Source of the DNA: Stenotrophomonas maltophilia | Lineage (GTDB): Bacteria; Pseudomonadota; Gammaproteobacteria; Xanthomonadales; Xanthomonadaceae | Direction of reading: 5' to 3' | NCBI RefSeq assembly: GCF_039555535.1 | Contig: NZ_CP154630.1 | Location: forward strand, 1,625,001 to 1,689,000 | DNA length: 64,000 bases | In this document: in pieces, positions 36,114-44,156 of the stretch | Position numbering within the stretch: the stretch's first letter is position 1 | Layout of the letters: each line of letters opens with the position of its first letter | Notes under the pieces: generated by a model | Seen by the model: only the letters and a program-made list of their open reading frames with translations | The model's database searches: none | What the model was told of the DNA's origin: nothing | Program-made: the position numbers and the translations under genes

Positions 36114-36189
36114 AGCCAGAGGCGTTCCTTCTTTTTTGATTGATCGCAGGGACCGCGCGAGCGGTCACCGCCACCCGGAGATTGAGTTG

Positions 36190-39100
36190 ATGATGCATAC
36201 CACCTTCCGCACGCCGGCGCGCCGGCTGCTGAGCACCGCACTGGTCAGCTGCCTGATGCTGGCCGCTGCTCCGAACGTCATGGCGCAGTCGGCCAACGCC
36301 AGCCTGCGCGGCCAGGTTGCCGGCGCCCAGGCTGGCTCTGAAGTCACCGCCACCAACGTGGCCACTGGTACCGTCCGTCGCGGCACCGTCCGTGCCGATG
36401 GCAGCTACTCGCTGATGGGCCTGGACCCGGGCACCTACGACGTGGTCGCCAACGGCCAGTCGCAGAAGGTCACCGTCACCGTGGCTTCGACCGCCACCCT
36501 GAACTTTGCCGGTGCCGCCAGCAGCACGCCGGGTTCGACCGCGGCGACCAACCTGGACACTGTCAACGTCGTCGCGCCGACCCTGCTGCAGGAAGTGCGC
36601 ACGTCCGAAGTCGGCAAGACCGTCAGCCTGCAGCAGATCCAGACCACCCCGCAGGTCTCGCGCAACTTCCTGGAGTTCGCTGACGCGGTGCCGGGCATGA
36701 TCTTCACCCGCGACGCCAAGGGCAACACCTCGCTGCGCGGCGGTGCCACCAACTCCGACGGCACCAACGTCTACATCGACGGTGTGGGCCAGAAGAGCTA
36801 CGTCAAGGGCGGCGGCGTGGCCGGCCAGTCCGGCAGTGCCGGTAACCCGTTCCCGCAGCTGGCCATCGGCGAGTACAAGGTCATCACCGGCAACTACAAG
36901 GCCGAGTACGGCCAGGTGTCCAGTGCAGCGGTCACGGCCGCGACCAAGTCGGGTACCAACGAGTTCAAGGGTGAAACCTTCTACCGTTATACCAACGACA
37001 GCATGCGCGCGATGACCCCGGCCGAGCGTCAGCCGGGCAAGGGCAAGGAGGATTCTGCCGAGAAGGAATACGGCTTCGCCCTGGGCGGCCCGATCGTCAA
37101 GGACAAGGCCCACTTCTTCGTGACCTATGAAGCCAAGCGCTTCGATCTGCCGGTGACCATCGCACCGCATGGTGCGGTGACCAACAAGGCCAACCGCGTC
37201 CCGGCTGATGCCCAGGCCGGCCTGGGCCCGGCCAGCCAGCCGTTCCAGCAGGACCTGATCTTCGCCAAGGTCGACTTCGAGCCGACCGACAACGATCGCC
37301 TGGAACTGACCTTCCAGGACCGCGATGAAACCCAGCAGCAGTTCTCGGACCAGACCGCGCCGATGCACGGCAAGGAAACCAAGAACACCGACCGTCGTTA
37401 CGCGCTGCGCTGGAACCACAGCGGTGAGCGTTACTACAACGAGCTGATGGTGACCCACGAGGATTCGTTCAACAATCCCAAGCCGCTGAGCATGGGCAAC
37501 GGTTTCAACTACACCGCGCCGGACGGCAAGAGCGAGGAGCGCGCCATCGTCTCGATCGGTGGTTCCTCGGCGATGTCGTCGCAGGTAAAGGGCCAGAAGG
37601 GCTGGTCGATCGAAGACAACCTGACCCTGGACGGTATCGAGTGGGCTGGCGACCACACCATCAAGATGGGCGCCAAGTACAAGCAGATCGACCTGTACGC
37701 CTCCGATGCGGCGCAGATCAATCCGCAGTTCTATTACACCATCGACAACCCGGCCTTCCCTGACAGCATCCCGTACAAGGCGCAGTTCGTGAAGCCGGTC
37801 ACCGGCGTGTCCGGCGTGTCGGGTGAAGTGCGTTCGAAGGTCAAGCAGATCGGCCTGTTCATCCAGGACGATTGGCAGGTCAACGACCACCTGCAGCTGA
37901 ACCTCGGCCTGCGTTGGGACTACGAGAAGAACCCGTCCTATCTGGACTTCGTGACCCCGCCGGAAGTGGTCAATGCGCTGTTCGCGCAGGATCCGCGTGC
38001 CGCCGCTGGCCAGAGCTACGCCGACACGCTGGCGCTGAGCGGCCTGAACATCAACGATTACATCAGCAACGGCCACAACCGCAAGGCATTCAAGAATGCC
38101 TGGCAGCCGCGCCTGGGTTTCTCGTATGACATCAATGCCGACGAGCAGCACGTGATCCACGGTGGTGCCGGCCGTTCCTACGACCGTGACCTGTTCGACT
38201 ACCTGCAGCTGGAAACCACCAAGCTGGCCCTGCCGCAGCCGACCATCTACTTCCGCAACCCAGCCACCGGCCAGTGCTTCCAGGGCAACGCCGCCTGCTA
38301 TGACTGGAATCCGAACCTGCTCAACGGTATCGGCAACCTGCAGAGTCTGGTCGGTTCGACCAGCAACGCCGGCCTGGAAGTCGACCTGCTGAACAACAAT
38401 CTCAAGGTGCCCTACGCTGACCAGTTCAGCCTGGGCATGAGCAACCAGATCGGTGACTGGCTGACCGACGCCACCATCGCGCGCACGCTGACCTACGATG
38501 GCTTTGCCTTCACCCTGGGTAACCGCTACCCGACCGGCAACTTCTTCGATGACCCGCGCCTGTGCGGTGGCACCGAGGCCGGCCTGAGCCAGGCGTGGAG
38601 CTGCAACGTGCCGGGCTTCGGCAGCCTGATCATCGGCCAGCAGGGCATCAAGACCCGTGCGACCCAGATCCTGTTGTCGGCGCAGAAGCCGTTCACCCAG
38701 GAAAGCGGCTGGGGCACCTCCATCGCCTATACCTGGACCACCGCCCGCCACAACCGTGACATCAACGAGCACTACGCGTTCGACCGTGGCGTGATCGGTG
38801 ACTACCCGACCATCCGCTCCAACGGCGCGCCGCGTCACCGCCTGGTGGTGACCGGTTCGTATGCGGGCTTCTGGGGCATCACCTTCGGTGGCAAGATCAC
38901 CCTGGCCACCCCGACCGCGATCAACGACTGGTACGGCGTGCCGCAGGCCAATGGCTTCGACCTGCCGACCCCGATGGCGGCGGTTCCGGGTGGCAACGGC
39001 AAGTTCCTGCTGGGTGGCAAGATCTTCGGTTATCGCTCGGTCGACCTGCAGGCGACGAAGACGTTCAAGATGCCGGGCGATACCGAGCTGTATGCGCGTA

Positions 39101-39246
39101 TCGACATCATCAACGTGTTCAACTTCGACAATTTCTCGAACTACAACTACTACAAGAATGGCAAGTTGACCGCGAGCTACAACGAGACCGGCGACATCGT
39201 CGGTACGCCGCGCCAGGTCAAGGCCGAAGTGGGCTTCCGCTTCTAA
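36190..39246 (+). CDS. TonB-dependent outer-membrane receptor (Oar-like)
   Basis: Outer-membrane transporter of 1018 residues. After a signal peptide (ends near NVMAQS) comes a carboxypeptidase-regulatory-like domain (about residues 33-105, ASLRGQVAGAQAG ... GTYDVVANG), a plug (NFLEFADAVPG, TSLRGGATNSDGTNVYIDGV), and a 22-strand type barrel ending in aromatic FRF. This is the Oar-like layout. It lies 76 bp after the LacI gene and before the glycan genes, so it is likely the oligosaccharide uptake port. Tandem ATGs at 36190 and 36193 follow a GGAG site. Confidence 0.92.
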   Translation: MMHTTFRTPARRLLSTALVSCLMLAAAPNVMAQSANASLRGQVAGAQAGSEVTATNVATGTVRRGTVRADGSYSLMGLDPGTYDVVANGQSQKVTVTVASTATLNFAGAASSTPGSTAATNLDTVNVVAPTLLQEVRTSEVGKTVSLQQIQTTPQVSRNFLEFADAVPGMIFTRDAKGNTSLRGGATNSDGTNVYIDGVGQKSYVKGGGVAGQSGSAGNPFPQLAIGEYKVITGNYKAEYGQVSSAAVTAATKSGTNEFKGETFYRYTNDSMRAMTPAERQPGKGKEDSAEKEYGFALGGPIVKDKAHFFVTYEAKRFDLPVTIAPHGAVTNKANRVPADAQAGLGPASQPFQQDLIFAKVDFEPTDNDRLELTFQDRDETQQQFSDQTAPMHGKETKNTDRRYALRWNHSGERYYNELMVTHEDSFNNPKPLSMGNGFNYTAPDGKSEERAIVSIGGSSAMSSQVKGQKGWSIEDNLTLDGIEWAGDHTIKMGAKYKQIDLYASDAAQINPQFYYTIDNPAFPDSIPYKAQFVKPVTGVSGVSGEVRSKVKQIGLFIQDDWQVNDHLQLNLGLRWDYEKNPSYLDFVTPPEVVNALFAQDPRAAAGQSYADTLALSGLNINDYISNGHNRKAFKNAWQPRLGFSYDINADEQHVIHGGAGRSYDRDLFDYLQLETTKLALPQPTIYFRNPATGQCFQGNAACYDWNPNLLNGIGNLQSLVGSTSNAGLEVDLLNNNLKVPYADQFSLGMSNQIGDWLTDATIARTLTYDGFAFTLGNRYPTGNFFDDPRLCGGTEAGLSQAWSCNVPGFGSLIIGQQGIKTRATQILLSAQKPFTQESGWGTSIAYTWTTARHNRDINEHYAFDRGVIGDYPTIRSNGAPRHRLVVTGSYAGFWGITFGGKITLATPTAINDWYGVPQANGFDLPTPMAAVPGGNGKFLLGGKIFGYRSVDLQATKTFKMPGDTELYARIDIINVFNFDNFSNYNYYKNGKLTASYNETGDIVGTPRQVKAEVGFRF

Positions 39247-39270
39247 GCCCGGATGTAGATGCACGACCCA

Positions 39271-39381
39271 GATGCCGCCGGTTCGCCGGCGGCATCGATC
39301 GCGTGAAAACGGCAATGGCCGGCTCCGTGCCGGTCCATTGCCCACGCCGCTGCCGGCCAGGGGGCAGCGGCGTGGGCAATG
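39271..39381. other. three hairpins, two of them mutually exclusive
   Basis: Hairpin 1 is GATGCCGCCGG-TTCG-CCGGCGGCATC (39271-39296), a likely transcript end for the receptor gene, though no T-run follows. Hairpin 2 (39311-39342) pairs GGCAATGG with CCATTGCC. Hairpin 3 pairs 39336-39354 with 39363-39381 over a perfect 19 bp. Hairpins 2 and 3 share CATTGCC, so they cannot form together. The rest of the 250-bp gap holds the operator at 39429. Confidence 0.7.
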
Positions 39382-39428
39382 ATCGCGGTGTCAGGCCACG
39401 ATGTTCGTGGTTTTTTAAGAACGCACCT

Positions 39429-39442
39429 TGTAAACGATTTCA
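39429..39442. promoter_or_regulatory. LacI-family operator upstream of the glycan operon
   Basis: TGTAAACGATTTCA fits TGNAAACGNTTNCA, as does the site at 35033, and lies 54 bp before the ATG of the lipoprotein gene. The two sites share TG-AAACG-TT-CA. I could not define the -35/-10 boxes with confidence. Confidence 0.7.
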
Positions 39443-39495
39443 GATCATTGGACGTTATGCTTTCCCATCGATCAGACCACCGGAGGAACCGCGCC

Positions 39496-41100
39496 ATGCA
39501 GGCACGCCATCTGTTGTCCGCCGCAGCGTTGAGCCTGGCCGTGGCCGCCTGCCAGCCGGCCCAGCAGGAGCCTGCCAAGCCGCGCCCACCGGTGATCCTG
39601 ATCGAGGCCGACGCACCACCGCGGCCGATGAAACCTGAGCTGCCGCCGCTGTTCGATGACATCGAGCGCCGCACCTTCCAGTTCTTCTGGGACACCACCA
39701 ACGAGATCAACGGGCTGACCCCGGACCGCTATCCGTCGCGGCCGTTCGCCAGCATCGCCTCGGTTGGGTTCGCACTGACTGCCTATCCGATCGGCATCGA
39801 GAACGGCTGGGTCAGCCGCAACCAGGCGATCGACCGCACCCTGACCACGCTGAAGTTCTTCCGCGACGTGCCGATGGGCCCGCAGCGTACCGGCAAGGCC
39901 GGCTACAAGGGTTTCTACTACCACTTCCTGGACATGCAGGAAGGTCGTCGCTACGACAGCTGGGTCGAACTGTCCTCGGTGGATACGGCGCTGCTGATGA
40001 TGGGCGTGCTGTTCGCGCAGTCGTACTACGACGGAGACGATCCGCGCGAGAAGGAGATCCGCCAGATCGCCGACACCCTGTACAAGAAGGTCGACTGGCC
40101 CTGGCTGCAGCAGCGTGCGCCGCTGATCTCGATGGGCTGGTTCCCCGAGAGTGGCTTCATCGACCATGACTGGATGGGCTACAACGAGGCGATGATGGTC
40201 TACATCCTCGCCCTGGGGTCGCCGACGCACCCGGTCAGCCCGGACGCGTGGACGGTCTGGACGCGTACCTATGACAACGACTGGGGTGTCTACCAGGGCC
40301 AGGAATACCTGTCCTTCGGCCCGCTGTTCGGCCACCAGTACAGCCACGTCTGGATCGACTTCCGCGACATCCAGGACGCGTACATGCGCGAGCGCGGCAG
40401 CACCTACTTCCTCAACAGCCGCTCGGCCGCGCTGGCCCAGCGCGAATACGCCATCGCCAACCCGATGCAGTGGAAGGATTACGGCGAGAACGTGTGGGGC
40501 CTGACCGCCAGCGATGGCCCGCAGAACACCACGCAGGAGTATCGTGGCGAGCAGCGCCAGTTCCGCCATTACTCTTCGCGCGGCGCCGGCCTGCGCGAGA
40601 ACTTCGATGACGGCACCATCGCGCCGACTGCCGCGATCGCGTCGGTGGTGTTCGCGCCGGAACAGGTGATCCCGGCCACGCTGGAGATGCACAAGCGATA
40701 CGGCGACTACATCTATTCCAGCTACGGCTTCCTGGATTCGTTCAACCCCAGCTTCAACTACGACATCCCGATCAAGACCGGCCGCGTGGTGCCTGATCGC
40801 GGCTGGGTCGCCAGCGACTACATCGCCATCGACCAGGGCCCGATCCTGACCATGATCGCCAACTACCGCAACGACTTCGTCTGGGAAGTGATGAAGAAGA
40901 ACCCGTACATCCGCAAGGGGTTGGAGCGGGCCGGATTCAGTGGTGGCTGGCTGGCGCCGGAGGGGTCGTTCCAGCCGCTGGAACTGCAGAAAGACGAAAA
41001 GGCCGCGGCGGCACGCGCGGTGGGTATCGCCGAATCACGCGCGGCTGCCGCGCAGGAACAGAAGAACAATGCCAACCGCACCACAGGCCAGGGCAAGTAA
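39496..41100 (+). CDS. glycoamylase-domain lipoprotein (GH144-like)
   Basis: A 534-residue lipoprotein: signal peptide with lipobox LAVAAC, then a single (alpha/alpha)6 domain. Recognisable family stretches are TFQFFWDTTNEINGLTPDRYP, ASIASVGFALTAYPIG, ELSSVDTALLMMGVLFAQ and FIDHDWMGYNEAMMVYILAL. They match the Pfam Glycoamylase family, which includes GH144 endo-beta-1,2-glucanases; candidate acids are Glu/Asp in ELSSVD and Glu in YNEAM. It has a strong GGAGG site and probably cuts imported oligosaccharide in the periplasm. Substrate is inferred from family only. Confidence 0.82.
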   Translation: MQARHLLSAAALSLAVAACQPAQQEPAKPRPPVILIEADAPPRPMKPELPPLFDDIERRTFQFFWDTTNEINGLTPDRYPSRPFASIASVGFALTAYPIGIENGWVSRNQAIDRTLTTLKFFRDVPMGPQRTGKAGYKGFYYHFLDMQEGRRYDSWVELSSVDTALLMMGVLFAQSYYDGDDPREKEIRQIADTLYKKVDWPWLQQRAPLISMGWFPESGFIDHDWMGYNEAMMVYILALGSPTHPVSPDAWTVWTRTYDNDWGVYQGQEYLSFGPLFGHQYSHVWIDFRDIQDAYMRERGSTYFLNSRSAALAQREYAIANPMQWKDYGENVWGLTASDGPQNTTQEYRGEQRQFRHYSSRGAGLRENFDDGTIAPTAAIASVVFAPEQVIPATLEMHKRYGDYIYSSYGFLDSFNPSFNYDIPIKTGRVVPDRGWVASDYIAIDQGPILTMIANYRNDFVWEVMKKNPYIRKGLERAGFSGGWLAPEGSFQPLELQKDEKAAAARAVGIAESRAAAAQEQKNNANRTTGQGK

Positions 41101-41104
41101 CCCG

Positions 41105-42445
41105 ATGCCGAACTGGATCGACCGCCTGCGCCGCTGGACGCTGCCCGCCCTGGCCGCATTGGCCGTGGCCGGCTGCGCCCGTACCGAACCGGGCACCACT
41201 ACCGTGCGCTTCTGGGCGATGGGCCGCGAAGCCGAGGTGGTCAGCGAGCTGATCCATGAGTTCGAAGCCGAAAACCCCGGCATCAAGGTGGACGTGCAGA
41301 ACATCCCGTGGACCGCCGCGCACGAGAAGCTGCTGACCGCGTTCGCCGCCGATGGCCTGCCGGATGTCTGCCAGCTCGGCAACACCTGGGTGCCGGAGTT
41401 TGCCGAGCTCGATGCGCTGACCCCGTTGCAGCCGTTCGTCGATCATTCGGCCGTGGTCGATGAGAAGGATTATTTCCAGGGCATCTGGGATACCAACGTG
41501 ATCCACGGCGAGCTGGTCGGTGTGCCGTGGTATGTCGACACCCGCCTGATCTACTACCGCAAGGACCTGCTGGCCAAGGCCGGCTACGACCACCCACCGC
41601 GCACGTGGCAGGAATGGGACGAGCAGATGGCGGCGATCAAGCGCATGCAGGGCCCGAACCGCTATGCGGTGCTGATGCCGATCAACGAATTCGAGCAGCA
41701 GCTGTCGCTGGCGCTGCAGCAGCCCGACCCGCTGCTGCGCGACGACGACACCCGCGGCAACTTCGCCAGCCCGGGCTTCCGCCGCACGCTGGCCTTCTAC
41801 GCCAACATGTTCGAGCAGGGCTGGGCGCCGAAGATGTCCGAGACGCAGATCTCCAACGTCTGGGACGAGTTCTTCCGTGGCTTCAACGTGTTCTACATTT
41901 CCGGCCCCTGGAACATCCGCGAGTTCAAGAAGCTGCAGCCCAAGGAACTGGAAGGGCAGTGGGGCACGGCCGCGCTGCCGGGACCGGACGGCCCAGGGGC
42001 CGGCATCGCCGGAGGCACCAGCCTGGTGATCTTCCGCAAGTCGCAGCAGAAGGAAGCGTCGTGGAAGCTGATCGAGTTCCTGTCGCGCCCGCAGATCCAG
42101 GCACGTTTCCATTCGATCATCGGCGACCTGCCGCCACGTCGCAGCACCTGGAGCGCGCCGTCGCTGGCCAACGATCCACTGGCCGCAGCGTTCCGTGACC
42201 AGCTGGAGCGGGTCAAGCCGACGCCGAAGGTGCTCGAATGGGAGCGCATCGTGCAGGAAATGCGCATCGTCACCGAGAAGGTGGTGCGTGGTGGTCTGCC
42301 GCAGGACAAGGCCGTCGAAGAACTCGACCAGCGCGTGGACAAGGTGCTGGCCAAGCGCCGCTGGATGCATGAACAACAACGCCTGCAGCAGCGCGTATCG
42401 TCGCCGCGATCCAGCAGTGCCGTCGCCGCCGGGAGCGCGCAATGA
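41105..42445 (+). CDS. ABC transporter sugar-binding lipoprotein
   Basis: A 446-residue family 1 solute-binding protein with lipobox LAVAGC and typical stretches: VRFWAMGREAEVVSELIHEFE, VDVQNIPWTAAHEKLLTAFA, PDVCQLGNTWVPEFAELDAL and GVPWYVDTRLIYYRKDLL. It delivers a sugar to the two permeases encoded next. It begins 4 bp after the glycoamylase-like gene and its stop overlaps the first permease start (ATGA). The last 40 residues are Gln/Ser/Ala-rich and probably disordered. Confidence 0.92.
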   Translation: MPNWIDRLRRWTLPALAALAVAGCARTEPGTTTVRFWAMGREAEVVSELIHEFEAENPGIKVDVQNIPWTAAHEKLLTAFAADGLPDVCQLGNTWVPEFAELDALTPLQPFVDHSAVVDEKDYFQGIWDTNVIHGELVGVPWYVDTRLIYYRKDLLAKAGYDHPPRTWQEWDEQMAAIKRMQGPNRYAVLMPINEFEQQLSLALQQPDPLLRDDDTRGNFASPGFRRTLAFYANMFEQGWAPKMSETQISNVWDEFFRGFNVFYISGPWNIREFKKLQPKELEGQWGTAALPGPDGPGAGIAGGTSLVIFRKSQQKEASWKLIEFLSRPQIQARFHSIIGDLPPRRSTWSAPSLANDPLAAAFRDQLERVKPTPKVLEWERIVQEMRIVTEKVVRGGLPQDKAVEELDQRVDKVLAKRRWMHEQQRLQQRVSSPRSSSAVAAGSAQ

Positions 42446-43323
42446 AACGTACTTCGCTTGCCGGCTGGATCTTCGCCGGCCCCTCGCTGATCGTGCTGGG
42501 CGTGTTCTTCGGCCTGCCGGTGGCCTCGGCGCTGGCGCTGAGCGTGACCGACTTCGACCTGTATGCACTGGCCGACAGCAGCAACCTGCGCTTTGTCGGG
42601 CTGGGCAACTACATCGACCTGCTGCAGACGCCGATGTTCTGGAAGTCGCTGTGGAATACCACCTACTTCGTGTTGATCGGCGTACCGTTGTCGATCGGCG
42701 TGTCGCTGGGCGCAGCGATGCTGCTCAATGCGCCGGCCGCACGCTTCAAGGCACTGTTCCGCACCGCACTGTTCGCGCCGGTGGTGACCACGCTGGTGGC
42801 GGTGGCGGTGATCTGGCGCTACCTGTTCCATACCAGCTACGGTCTGGTGAACTACGGGCTGGGCCATCTGGGCATCAGCCCGATCGACTGGCTGGGTGAT
42901 CCCAACTGGGCGATGCCGACCATCATGCTGTTCGCGGTATGGAAGAACTTCGGCTACAACATGGTGATCTTCCTGGCCGGCCTGCAGGCGATCCCGCATG
43001 ACCTGTACGAGGCCGCGCGCATCGATGGCGCCTCGCGCTGGAAGCAGTTCCTGCACATCACCCTGCCGATGCTCGGCCCGGTGCTGCTGGTGGTCGGGGT
43101 GATTACCGTGTCCGGCTACTTCCAGCTGTTCGCCGAACCGTACGTGATGACCCGCGGCGACCCACTGCAGAGCACCGTCAGCGTGCTGTATTTCATGTTC
43201 GAGGAAGGCTTCAAGTGGTGGAACCTGGGACGCGCCTCGGCTGTGGCGTTCCTGCTGTTCCTGATCATCCTGGCGGTGACCACCGTGATGCTGCGTTTCG
43301 GCCGCAAGAGGCAGTTGGTATGA
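42442..43323 (+). CDS. ABC sugar permease (MalF/UgpA type)
   Basis: A 293-residue inner-membrane permease with about six spans. The coupling (EAA) loop reads EAARIDGASRWKQFLHITLP, the contact with the ATPase. It sits between the binding protein and the second permease, overlapping both by four bases. No ATP-binding gene is present in the locus, so a shared ATPase from elsewhere is required. Confidence 0.93.
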   Translation: MKRTSLAGWIFAGPSLIVLGVFFGLPVASALALSVTDFDLYALADSSNLRFVGLGNYIDLLQTPMFWKSLWNTTYFVLIGVPLSIGVSLGAAMLLNAPAARFKALFRTALFAPVVTTLVAVAVIWRYLFHTSYGLVNYGLGHLGISPIDWLGDPNWAMPTIMLFAVWKNFGYNMVIFLAGLQAIPHDLYEAARIDGASRWKQFLHITLPMLGPVLLVVGVITVSGYFQLFAEPYVMTRGDPLQSTVSVLYFMFEEGFKWWNLGRASAVAFLLFLIILAVTTVMLRFGRKRQLV

Positions 43324-44156
43324 GTCGTGAAATCGGCCAGTCGCGCTGGTACCCGTGGATGATCAATGGGGCGTTGCTGGTGCTGGCCCTGGTCAGCCTG
43401 GCGCCGCTGCTGTGGATGGTGTCGGTCTCGTTCATGCCGCAGGGCGAGGCCAGCCATTTCCCGCCGCCGCTGCTGCCTTCCAGCGTCACCACGCACAACT
43501 ACCATGAGCTGTTCGCGCGCACCGGCATGGGCGGCAACTTCGCCAACAGCCTGCTGGTGTCGCTCGGCATCACGGTCGGTTCGCTGCTGCTCAATACCAT
43601 GGCCGGCTATGCCTTCGCCAAGCTCAACTTCGTCGGCCGCGAGCGCCTGTTCCAGGTGCTGATGGCGGCGCTGGTGATTCCGGCGCAGGTGGCCATGCTG
43701 CCGCTGTTCCTGCTGATGAAGCAGCTGGGGCTGGTCAACAGCTTCGGTGGCGTGATCGTGCCGGCGCTGGCCAGCGTGTTCGGCATCTTCCTGGTGCGCC
43801 AGTACGCGCGTTCGATTCCGGACGAACTGCTGGAGGCGGCGCGCATCGACGGGGCAGGGGAGCTGCGTATCTTCTTCCAGATCGTGCTGCCGATGCTCAA
43901 GCCGGTGCTGGTGACCCTGGCGATCTTCACCTTCATGGGCGCATGGAACGATTTCATGTGGCCGCTGATCGTGTTGACCGACCAGGAGCACTACACTTTG
44001 CCGGTGGCGCTGGCCACCCTCTCGCGCGAGCACATCATGGACGTGGAAATGATGATGGCTGGCGCGGTGGTCACCGTGGTCCCGGTGCTGGCGCTGTTCC
44101 TGGTGCTGCAGCGGTACTACATCCAAGGTCTGTTGCTGGGGAGCGTCAAGGGATGA
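43320..44156 (+). CDS. ABC sugar permease (MalG/UgpE type)
   Basis: A 278-residue permease with six spans and coupling loop EAARIDGAGELRIFFQIVLP, typical of carbohydrate uptake type 1 transporters. ATG 43320 overlaps the preceding stop, and its own stop overlaps the start of the large hydrolase gene (ATGA). The open frame upstream of 43320 is within the first permease. Confidence 0.93.
   Translation: MSREIGQSRWYPWMINGALLVLALVSLAPLLWMVSVSFMPQGEASHFPPPLLPSSVTTHNYHELFARTGMGGNFANSLLVSLGITVGSLLLNTMAGYAFAKLNFVGRERLFQVLMAALVIPAQVAMLPLFLLMKQLGLVNSFGGVIVPALASVFGIFLVRQYARSIPDELLEAARIDGAGELRIFFQIVLPMLKPVLVTLAIFTFMGAWNDFMWPLIVLTDQEHYTLPVALATLSREHIMDVEMMMAGAVVTVVPVLALFLVLQRYYIQGLLLGSVKG

Noticed and set aside
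35968..39345. A 1125-codon open frame on the minus strand across the TonB receptor gene
   Set aside because: It is antisense to a gene with clear domain motifs, has no recognisable protein features and reflects the GC-rich codon pattern.
42195..42899. Alternative plus-strand frame over the first sugar permease
   Set aside because: The other frame (42442-43323) has the membrane spans and EAA loop of a permease, so this one is a shadow.
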